NCBI GenBank assembly: GCA_946811185.2
Contig: OX328097.1
Coordinates: 33,193,627 to 33,257,626, forward strand
Direction of reading: 5' to 3'
Origin: Hippopus hippopus
Taxonomy: Eukaryota; Mollusca; Bivalvia; Cardiida; Cardiidae
DNA length: 64,000 bases
The translations under genes and the position numbers were made by a program. The notes beneath the pieces were generated by a model, which was given only the letters and a program-made list of their open reading frames with translations, ran no database searches and had not been told where the DNA came from. Below, one piece after another: positions 25,901-37,900 of the stretch (position 1 is its first letter; each line of letters begins with the position of its first letter).

Positions 25901-28900
25901 TTGTGACCAGTATTTTCTCTTTTTGCCACAATGTCTTCAAAGGCCTTTGTTTCTTAGGGTTATTAGAACAAGGGGTTGTTTTGTAATGAGTAATGCCACT
26001 ACCTGCATCTACCAGGGCAAAGTTATTGCTTAAGTTGACTATAAAATGTGTCTGTAAAACAGTCCACTGCCTGTACAGATTAACAAGTTTTTTTGTTCCC
26101 CTAGATGACTCAACAAGACAATTTCTAATGTTATACCATTCTCAGATCTTATTTCTGAAGATATCTATATGTACAACATTCAGGACCTCTATTATCACAG
26201 AAAGACCACTGTAACAAGAGAAAAGAAAAGCAACAATCTGACCACAAGACAAAGAAGGTACTCATATAACAATGACAAGGTTTCAGTATCTGAAAGTATG
26301 TAAACATATTACTAGATCTGCTTACTTTGAGCTGCTAGAACGCTGGTTATGGTGTCCAATTTGTTAAAAACACCATTCAGTTTTTTCAAGGATCGATGAA
26401 GATCCATGTTTTGGGCCTGTAGTGATGAGGTACATGACGATACTTCACACTCTTCTTCTAAACTGGAAAGAAAAACACAGGTCATGTTTCTTGAACTCTT
26501 TCAGTACCAAATATACCAAATATAAATAGGCAGTGCTCTTGGACAAGACAGTTTAAATCTTTACCAAATGACAAAATTTTAGACTGGTTCAAAAAGAAAG
26601 CATTTGCAGACGACAAAATTAATGTGACTCAAAAATTTAAATTTTTGTTCTGGGAAGGGTGGAAAACATTGTGGTAAAAGGAGAAAATGCTGGTCACCAG
26701 CATTTTCTCCTTTTCCCACGTTGTTTTCAAAGGCTTCTTTCTGAGAGTCATGAAAACCTGGGATTGTTTTGGTAAAGAGTTAAAGCAACTCATTGATGCA
26801 TTATACAAAACAAGTCCGGATATAATTATAGGTCCATAAAATCCATTTAGTCTAACAATGCACTCACTGGTCCTTTGACATGCAGAAAATTGACCAACAT
26901 TGAGCAAAAGGTTTCAACTCAAACTGCACAAGCTGACACTGGTTGATACATTTTGCAGATGCACTAAACCCCCTTTTTCACAAAGCATGGGTCATATAAA
27001 CTTGAACTCTTTCAATGGCTGAAAATACAATCTACAACAATACAGATATTGAAATGGCCATGACAATACCTGGATATTCTTCATAACTCTTTACAAAATG
27101 CCAAAATTTAAGACTTGTCCAAATTGAAAGCATTTGCTAACAAATTAAGTGTGGCTCAAATGCTCATTTCAATCTTTGTAAGGGTAGAAAACATTTTTAC
27201 TAGCATTTTCTCCTTTTCCAATAATGATTTCAAATGGCTTGTGCCTCAGGGTCATTAAAACTTGGGATTGTTTGGAAAAGGGTTAAACAGCCCGGCCAAA
27301 CAGACAATCGGTAAAAGTAACTCGGACAGAAAGAACATGAATATACAAAAGAAGAAAATCATTCACAATGTGATGTTTGAAATTTAGAACATCAGCAGTT
27401 GTTTTTCCTTGCTATTGTTGTTATCTTTTTACATACCTTAATAATTGATAAGGCAGCAACTTGTTCATATAGGTTACCATTCCTTTTACATGCTTGGCAA
27501 AAGTTTGTAAACCTGTGGCTGTTTCCTACAAAGCAAGTTTATGTATTCAGATATTTCTACAAGAAAAGTTCAAGTACATGTATTTAGATATTCCTACAAC
27601 ACAAGTTCATATATTCTGATTATCCTACAACACAAGTGCATGTATTCAGGTTCTTCCTACAAAATAAGTTCATGTATTCAGATATTCCTTCAAGACAGGT
27701 ACATTTATTAATCAGATATTCCTACAACACAAGTTTATGTATCCAAGTATTCCTTCAACACAAGTGCATGTTTCAGATATTCCCACAAATTCATGTATTC
27801 AGATTTTCCTACAAAACCAGCACATGTATTCAGATATTTCTACAATATAAGTTCATTTATTCAGATATTCTAACAACACAAGTTCACATATTAAGATATT
27901 CAAGTACTGTTTGCTAAAATGTTGATTTCATTCATTTGATGCTTTTAGTTTTTTATACAATACTTAACAGTATAAATGCTCTAAATCTCATATGGCGTTA
28001 ACGAAAAATAAGAACTTATTGTTCAAAAGACAAACATGGGAAAAAAAGCAAAACAATGGACACAAGCATTTTGCACTTTTCCAGCACTGTTTTCTTCCAT
28101 TTCAAAGTTGACCTTCAATTGTTTTGTTGCCTGAAAATTGTTTCAGTTTGGACAAGTGTTAAATTTTGTTATGTAATAAAGGGTTAAAAGATAAAATGAC
28201 TATCACTTACCAAAGTTGTTAGAGCATCATCTTTAAATGACAGCAACAACTCTTTCAAGGATTGATCCACAGGTTTAAGGTGTGACATGTTCTCATGAAG
28301 AATCTTACAATACTGACAAATAACCAATTAAGAAAAAAATTAGCCATTCATCAACAAAATGCACACTTTGGTTAAAGTTGATAGAACATTCCCAATTATT
28401 GCGATTTCAAAGCTAAAATGCCTGCAGAAGTTTACTTTTGTTTTTGTTGCCCTAACCATTTACCAAATACAAGTAATCCGATATTCCTCACAACAGTATT
28501 GAGAAGTCTTTTGGAAAGTACAAAATGCTGGTAATCAACAATGTCTTCTTTTCAAACAATGCTGTTCTACCCTTTCAAAAAGAAATTCTATCATTTCTGT
28601 CACATTTAGTTTGTAATCTGCATATGCATCGATTCTTGTTGATAACCATTTCTTCTATCTCAAACAGAATGTTCACAATATCTGATAAAACTTACATATT
28701 TTATGTTACATCAGTTGTGAAACAAATTCTTCTTGAGAAAGAAGGCTTTTTAAATAAATTTTTCCACGTTGTTTTCTGCCCTTTCAAAGAAAGATCCAAT
28801 CACTTAAACATTTTATTTGTTGTCTGCAAATGCTTTCAACTTGAACAAGTCTAAAACTGTGTCGTTCATTAAAGGGTTTAGGGTTATTTTGTTGTCTGCA

Positions 28901-31900
28901 AAAACTTCCAATATGGGCAAGTCTACAAGTTTGAGGCTTTGTCAGGAGCTGAGCAACAAAATCTCTAGAAAATAAAATAAATATAGGTCATCAATTACCT
29001 GTGCGTTGACTGGACTTATGGGTTCTACTTTTCCATCAGCTGGATATATTTGTGACCTTTGTTCTGAGTAAGTGTAAAAATTTGATAGAGCCTGAGTAAC
29101 CTCCCCTAGGAGTGTTGCAGAATGATTGACAAGTTCTCGGGAGCGGAGTTGATGTCTTCTGTCGTGGGTTGGTAAATTCAGTCCATTTAGATCCTTATTT
29201 TCTGTACAAGAAATAAATGTTATTAGACAATAGAATATAATTTGACTAATTCAAGTCAGATGCTGTGTACCCATTGATAGAAATAAGGCACAAAATACAA
29301 CATTTTAATTTTGGATGTTAAAAAGCATGCACCCCTGTGGTAACATGCAATTGCTCCTTTTCCAAAGCATTTTTCATACAGTTGAAATAAATATTATCCT
29401 CCCCTTAAATGTCTGTCCTTTGCCCCACCTGTTATACTTCTTGGAAGGTCTAACAACAGCCTGTACAACTGACCCTTAACAAAACAATCCTGTGTTACAA
29501 CAACTCTGAGGAAATAGGCCTTGGAAAAATTGTGGAAGGAGAAAAAAAAACCGGTAACCAACATTTTGTCTTTTTCTCTCATTATTTTCTACCTTTTCCT
29601 CTACCTTGTCCTCTGCAAGGGCTTTCAATATGAGTGAGTTCAAGATTTTGTTGTCTGGTAAAAATTCAAAGATTAATAGTCTACCATCCAGCCAAGCAAA
29701 TTTTCTAACATGCTATTATGAGGATTACAGAAAAATAACAGCACATTATAAGTTAACTATTTACCAAACAACAAAATTTTAGACCTGTCCAAATTAAAAG
29801 CATGTGCAAATGACAAAATAAATGTGAGAGAAAAATTGAAAGTTGTTTTGGGAAGGGTAGAAACATTGTGGGAAAAGGAGAAAATGCTGGTTGCCAGCAT
29901 TTTCTCCTTTTCCCACAAGATTTTCTAAAGGCTTTTTTCTCAAGGTCGTTAGAAGTCGAGATTGTGTAGTAAAGGGTTAATAATGTCAGTGCTGTATCTT
30001 CACTGCTCTTGGAGTGATGTATATTTATCTCTGTACAGGGCAAGATTGTATTGCGGTTGTTTTGGCACTGGGTTAACAAGCACTGATGACATCACACAAA
30101 TGTCATAAACGTGACATTTTCCCATAGAAATACAATGAGTAGAATGTTAAAACGTTTATTCTTGTCAGTTTTAAGCATGTAAGAAAGAGAAAACTTACTT
30201 GTTTCATTGCTTGTAAAGATATCAATTTAAAAAAGTCTAGAAAAATGTTATTTAGCAAGTCTCTGACAAGCCTAATAACTTTGTTGTAGACAAGGTCAAA
30301 GGAATAGGATGTCAGATTCTTTTTATCAAATGTTAGAAACTTGCAAATTATAGATCAGAATATACAAAACTGTACATGCACACATTGTAATTTTGATGAA
30401 TAAAAACTGATTCAATCTCTCAAAAAAGTACAAAATGATGTCACACATGACAAGTGTTTGATTGATTGTATGGTGTTTTATTCCACTTTCAACACTATTT
30501 CAACATTATTATATCCATTTTACCACTGCGCCATACCGGACCCCTTTCACATAAGACAACACACAATGCTTCTCTCAAGTGTGTGTAGGATAAGAAAACA
30601 TGTAACGGGTATATCACACTGAAAACAAGGGAATTTATGTGATACATTTTGATCTTACACCAAAACAAATATTCATCCTCCATATACAATATTCATTCTA
30701 CATACTTGTATCTATAAATGGCAATTTGTCTGCTATTATTTTGCTGGCAACAGCTAGCTCTGTTTTCAAGTCATTCTCTACTCTAGACAGCTGGCTTTCC
30801 CTGTAATTATATATATTCATTTATTATTTCCTGTAAGTACTGTTTAACTCTTTACCAAACAATCCCTGGTTTTTCACGACGCTGAGGAAAAAGCCTTTTG
30901 AAAACATTGTGGGAAAAGGAGAAAATGCTGGTAACCAGCATTTTCTCCTTTTCCCACAATGTTTTCTACTCTACCCAAAACAAATTTCAATTTTTGTGTC
31001 ACATTAATTTTGTTGTCTGCAAATACTTTGGACGGTCTATAATTTTATCATTTGGTAAAGAGTTAACTCTTTACCACACAACAAAGATGTAGACTTGTCC
31101 AAATTGAAAATATTCGCAGACGACAATTTAAATGTGGCTCAAATGATGAATTCTGTCTTTGAAAGATGCCTTTGAAAACATGGTGGAAAAAGGAAAAAAA
31201 TGCTGGTTACCAGCACTTTCTCCTTTTTCTCACCATATTTTCTACTTTTTCATACTCAAAACCATCATCTGAGCCACAATGAATTTGTAGTCTGCAAATG
31301 CTTATAATTGGACAAGTCTATTATTCTGTTACTATCATTATATCATGATTGAACAATGTTGACGGACAAAAACACCAAGTCATCCATCCATCCATCCATA
31401 TCTTTTGTTGCATTGATCAATTCAAAAAAATTCAGTTAAACTGATATAATTTCCTGATGATATATCTACAAACCAGAAATCCACAAACACAAAATCCGCA
31501 AACATGAAAGCTGCAAACATGAAAGCCAGGCTTCAAACATTAGACCTATGACTAGGACATTGGCGGAGCGGATTAACAAAGGACAAGTACTACAAAAATA
31601 TTAAGGACAGAGTTGTAACTCTTTTGCACTACATTTGTACTCAAGATGATCTACTTATATACGAAGTTTGAAGCCTAAAGCTTTTCATACTTTGAAAGTT
31701 ATACTCTGCACAAAAATCAAATTTGTACAATAACTAAGGGCCACAACTCCAAAAAATATTGGCGACAGTGTTATGGATCTTGTGCTCTGCATTTTTCCTG
31801 ACCATGGTATATCTGTATACCGGTATGTAGTTTAAAGTCAATTACTTTTATACTTTGGGAGTTATGCTCTGGACAAAAAATTTATTCTTTAGAATAACTA

Positions 31901-34900
31901 AAGGACAATAACCCTAAAAATAATAGAGACAGAGTAATGCATCTTGGGCACTGCACTTCTCCTCAATGTGATCTATGTTCATATGAAATTTGAAGTTGAT
32001 AGCTTTAATATCCTGGAAGTTATGCTCTAGACAAAAATCCAACAATTAAAATAAAAAAAGGGCAGTAACTCAAAAAATAATGATGACAGAGTTCAGGATG
32101 TTGTGCACTGCACTTCTCCTTAATGTGATCTATCTGGATATGAAGTTTGAAGTTGATAGCTTCTAATCTTTGGAATTTATGTTCCGCACAAAAATCCAAC
32201 ATGTAAAATAACAAACTCTAAAAATAATGATGACAGAATTATCAATCTTGTGCACTGCCCTTCTCCTCGATGTGATCTATTTGAATATGAAGTTTGATGT
32301 TGATAGCTTGTACACTTTTGAAGTTATGCTCCTGACAAAAATCCAACATGTAAAATAACAAAGGGCAATAACTCAAAAAATAATGAAGTTAGAGTTATGG
32401 GTCTTAAGTACTACACACCGCCATAGCAAGATAAGCGTTTAACCTAAGTTTAATGAAAATCTTTCAAAGGGTTCAGGAAATATGGAGCAGACAAGAAAGT
32501 GTTACGGACAGTCAAATGGACAGATAGAGGGACAGATGGTTGGATAGACAGACAAAGGCCATTCATCCCCTCCCAAGATTAACTAGAGTATCACATGGGG
32601 GTACCAATTGCTTTTTCTGTTTAAATTCTTAAGCTGGATTGGGTAGACATTCTCAGTAATGACGGAGGTATCAGAAAATTTCAAAGTATTTGCATGACTG
32701 CAACTGCCATGACTAGAATACTAAGATGCTTTCTTCATAAATAGGTAGGCTAATATGAAACTTACGCTTTAGCTGTTCTAGTTTTGTAGTTCTTGATGTC
32801 ACTCTCAATAGTTTGCAATTTAACCTACAATACACAAAAATCTAATATAAATAAAGTTGTAGATCAAAAAGAAAAAGGTTGTCTATCTATGTTTATTCAA
32901 TGCTACTTGTCACTTTTCTTACTTCCCTTGGGTAGTCTCTTAACTCATTACTAAGCTACAAAGTTTTAGACCAGTCCAAATTGAAAGCATTTGTAGGTGA
33001 CAAAATTAATGTGACTCAAACAGTGAAATATGTTTCGGTTAGGATAGAAAACATTGTGGGAAAGGGAAAAAAAGATGGTTACCAGCATTGTTTTCTAATG
33101 GTTTTTTTCTCAGGGTAGTCAAAAGTTGGAATTGTGTGGTTAAGGGTTTCTTTACCAAACACCAGAATGTATGACTCGTCCAAACTGAAATCCTTTGCAG
33201 ATGACAAATTCAAAATCACTGAAAGAAAGCTATTTAGATTTTCATAAAACTGAAAAATGATGTATCTCTTAATTAAGTAAGGTGATAGCTAGCAAATTAT
33301 CAGAATAAAAAAAAAAGACAAAAATAAAAAAAGAAGGGTAATTCCAAAATGGGCTATGGGGAACTCCTAAGGTATTTTGATTTTGCGTGACAGTTTCCCA
33401 AAGACTTCTGGGAATGTCAAATGATCTTTGACATGTGTTGGATTGGTATTTGAATCAGGCTGATGATGACATATCTGATGCAATAAAAATAGACTGAGTT
33501 ACCGATTGTAAAACGCCTATCCCTTTATTTAAAAATCCATTGTTGCATCTTTTTACTAAACCTGAATTTTTATACGTTTTATAGAATTGCGAAGAAAAAA
33601 TACATGCGGTTGTGTTTACTGATGTTTAACAAAAAATTCTGATTCACAGCATAAAAACTAAATTATCAAATGTGACTGAGCAGACAGAAAATATTGTGGG
33701 AAGAAGAGAAATTGCTAGTTACAAACCTTTTCTTCTGTACCTGCAATGTTTTCTAAGGCCTTCATCTTCAGAATCGTTAAAACACAGCGATAATTGGTAA
33801 AGATTTTATACTTTGAGACATGCTCTGTGAAAAGGGGTCTAATTCATCTGCAAAACGTATCAACCCAGGTGTGGACTGTACACCTTGGTCAAAATTTTTT
33901 GCTATTGGTCTCTCATGTCAAAAGACCAGTCTACCTCATGATTCAGGTGGTTGATAGAAAAATCAATTTTATGGATCCATGATTATATGAAAACTTGCAT
34001 GGTATAATGCATCACAGATACTTTAAACCCCATTTTGTCAGAGCACTGCTCATTTGTATGCGATACAGATTTTGTTACCTCCAGCATTGCTTTCTCCTCT
34101 TGTAATTTGTCAATCTGAACTTTACTTTTTTGTACGGTGGCATTTAGAACAGATTCATGTTGCTCACACTGCCTCTCAAGCTGAATCAGTTTTTGCTCCA
34201 ACTCCTCTACTTTTGATTTGCTCTGTACCTCAACATCATTTAACTGAAGATATAATATACATGTATATTACAAATTGTTTAACATACCTTTCAAGATGAG
34301 ACGATTTTGAACTCACCCATATCATGAAAGCATTTGTAAACAACAAATGAAACATGGCTAAAATAATGGAGATTTGTCTTTGATATGGTAGAAAACATTG
34401 CTGGGTTAGAAAAGGAGAAAATTTTAGTTACTATCAATTTCTCCTTTCCTCAAGTTGTTTTTAAGAACTTTATTCCTCAGGGTACTTAAAACATAGGACT
34501 GTTTAACTCTTTACCATACAACAATATTTTAGACTTGTCCAAATTGAAAGCATTTGCAGACAACAAAACTAGAGGCGCTTGAGCGCCTGTATCGCTCCAC
34601 AGGCCTGATATTTCTATAATGGCGAAAGGAAGTTTTTAACAATTATCATTCAATCCTGCATTTTAGCTCACTGAAGAAACAATTTGGTAGACAACCACCA
34701 TAGGAACTTACCTGCAAAACAACAATGAAATCCAATGAATAGTTTTAGAGAAGAAATTTTTCAAAGATTTTACTTTATACCATAAAAGGGAAATGAGTCT
34801 CCCATAAAAGCCATGTTTTTTGACAGATCTTTTTTTTTTTAAGGAATTCTGTAAACCTGTATCTAAGGAACATTCCTGCAAAATAATAATGCTATCCAAA

Positions 34901-37900
34901 TAGCGGTTTGGGAGGAGAAGATTTTTAAAGGTTTTTTACTTTGGTTGCCATGGCAACCAGAATTCTTCATGGAACACAATTATTTGAAGGAATTTGAAAG
35001 AGGACCACCAAAGGAACGTTCCTGTGAAATTTGGTAAAAATCCAGTCAATAGTTTCTGACGAGAAGTTTTTTAAAGAAAAAGTTTACGGACGCACGCACG
35101 AACGAACGGACGGACGGACGCACGACGGACACAACACCATGACAATAGCTCGCTGGCCTTCGGCCAGTGGAGCTAATAAATGTGACTGAGAAATTGACAC
35201 TTGTTTTGGAAGGGTAGAAAACATTGTGGGAAAAGGAGAAAATGCTGGTTACCAGAATGTTTGCTAATGCTTCACAACAATTGCCAGTGACCATTTTCAT
35301 GAAACATTAATAACATTGACAATATCTGTCTACATGTACTTTAAGAACCAGTACATGTACAATGACAAATCCATTTTCCGAACAAGGAATTTCTTCAACA
35401 AATTTGATAGTTTGCAGTGTTGATAGTTTGTCAGATAACTTCAGTCTACATCAAACGATAGGAATGCAATGGTATCAACATGTAATTCTTACCATCTTGT
35501 GGAGTTTGGCATTTTCCTCAATTTTACTCTGTAACTCCTCATTAAAAATACCGGGTGATCTTGGAGCTGATGTGTGGGCTGGAGAATCTTTGTTCTGTGA
35601 ATTCAATAAGATTTCACTATTTTCTATGTAATCTTGTCTTACAGCTGGCCACTTTTGAAGCAAAAGAAGGCATTTCTCATATCATATTCTACTAATTCTT
35701 CATTAACAATGTCTCTCCTTGCAACAATGTTTTTAAGTTGTATTCATATATTAAATCTAAACTCAAGTACATGATTATCCACATTTTTCCATATAACCAC
35801 AGAAATAACGTCAAGGTAACCAAATTTCCCCATCAAGTGATGAACAGGACAATGCTGGAAGAAAAACCATTGGCAAAGAAATTTATATACCGTATAAAAT
35901 GGTTCTAACACAAAATATAATGAATGTATTTCATGCTCTAAGCACGAAAAACAAATATGTTAACTTACAATTTCTTACATGCACATGTGTAGGGCAGTAA
36001 TGGAAGAAAAAATTAATTTTGGTTACGTGGATGCTAAGATTAAAATCCAGTCATTAAGGCAGTTTTTCTCTTGTCTCCGTAAGTATCTATGATGGCCCCT
36101 ATTTTTTACTTAATGAAGGGGCCAATCAGTCTCAAAAATTTGATTTCTAGAATGAACCCTGTTTCTAGATAAAAATCTAAGAATAAAAAAGGGGATTATA
36201 GTGACTAAGATCACACTATGTGTATGTGCAGACTGATGTTGGTCTGCACACTGCAAAATACATCTATGATGGTGTACAGTAGGAGCAGCACTAAGATATC
36301 TTAGAGCAAAAAAAACATTTATTGTGATGATCCAATTCTTACGACATTTTCAAAATTGTCAGCTAAACAATTTGTTTCAAGAGGTAGCAATCTGACACTA
36401 ATTCCCAAATGTTGTAAAGAACTTTCAGGTGGTAAAACGAAAAACTGACATAGACATGGATCTATCAACTGACTGTTGCCATCCAAAGAGTACAAACTTC
36501 AATAATTACAAACCTTTGATTTCTTTTTCTGTGACTCCAAAACTTCAAGTTCATCTTGCAGGACTTGACACCGTTTTGATAGTTGCTGATTTCGAAAAGT
36601 CAAACTGTCAACTTCTTGCTCATATTTCCTCAGAGTCTGCTCTTTCTCTTTCGATGTAGCCTTGAAATTGTACAAACCAAGAAGAAAAAAAAATACATGT
36701 AAATGATAATTAGAAAAATAGTTTTATATCTATGCCAGGAGACTACACTCCTGACAACAAATTTTCAACAAAAATCTATTATTGTCCCATTAAAGGTTTG
36801 AGCTCATATAAATGTAACTTCATATTGCAAGAAAAACTACCTATGCTGTATGCTATGCTGTAACTTTAACTATTTAGTCTTTACCAAATGACAAAATTTT
36901 GGACTCCATCAGATTCAAAGCATTTTCAGACAATAAATTAATGTGGCCCTACAGAAGATGTCTGTGAATGACATGGTAGAAAATGTTATGAGAAAAGGGG
37001 AAAATGCTGGTTATCAGCATTTTCTCCTTTTCCCACAATGTTTTCAACAGGGTTGTTAAAAAAAAAAAAAGGTTCATGCGGTAATGTGTTCACTCTTTAC
37101 CACATGACAAAACTGTGGACAAGTCCAAATTGAAAGCATTTGCAGACGACAAATTAAATGTGGCTCAAACGATGAACTTTGCCTTTTAAAGGGTAGAAAA
37201 CATTGTGGGAAAAGGAGAAAATCTGGTTACCAGCATTTTCTCCTTCCCACAATGTTTTCAAAAGGCTTCTTCCTAAGGGTCGTTAAAACTTGTGATTGTG
37301 TGGTAACGGGTTAAGCTGTCCTTGCTATTCTCACCTTGACAATGATTCACTAGAAAAGGACTTCTTATACAAAATTACCTTTAACTCATTATGAGCAGTC
37401 TGTTCATCAAGATAGGCCTTCTTCAGAACTGGGATCTGAGCTTTTAGCTGGAAAATACCAATAGTTACCATTTCAAATGATATCAGTCAGACTTGTCCCA
37501 TTGCTCATCTATTTGACACATCTACTACACAGTGCTCCAGCCAGGGTAAAAAAAGGGCAGGGTGCTGAGGCTAAGAAGGGCACTTTGAGGCGTAAAGCAC
37601 TGGGAGCGGGCATAATAGTGAGAGGGTGTGTCTCCTTCTCAAGGGGGAAGAGGGGTAAGAATTTTTTTTTCTTAAATTTGGCCCCTATTGAAAGTCTCTT
37701 CTGCTATAAATAAGGGATTTCCACAAAAGAAATACTTCTGTCTATCATATTAGCTTATAAGGATCTTCCAGCTTCATCTTAAAAAGAAAACTATTTTCCA
37801 GCTTCATCTTAAAAAGAAAATTGTTTTTCATTATGGGTAGTTAAGCTAAGTCCAGGAGCAATACAAGTAGTTCATTCAAGAACCATTAACTCTTTACCAG

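Noticed and set aside
27636..27917. 93-codon open frame
   Set aside because: It is the translated 31 bp minisatellite.
37477..37713. 78-codon frame
   Set aside because: Lies across the left end of the hAT-like element; Lys/Gly-rich composition comes from the AGGGCAGGG subterminal repeats.
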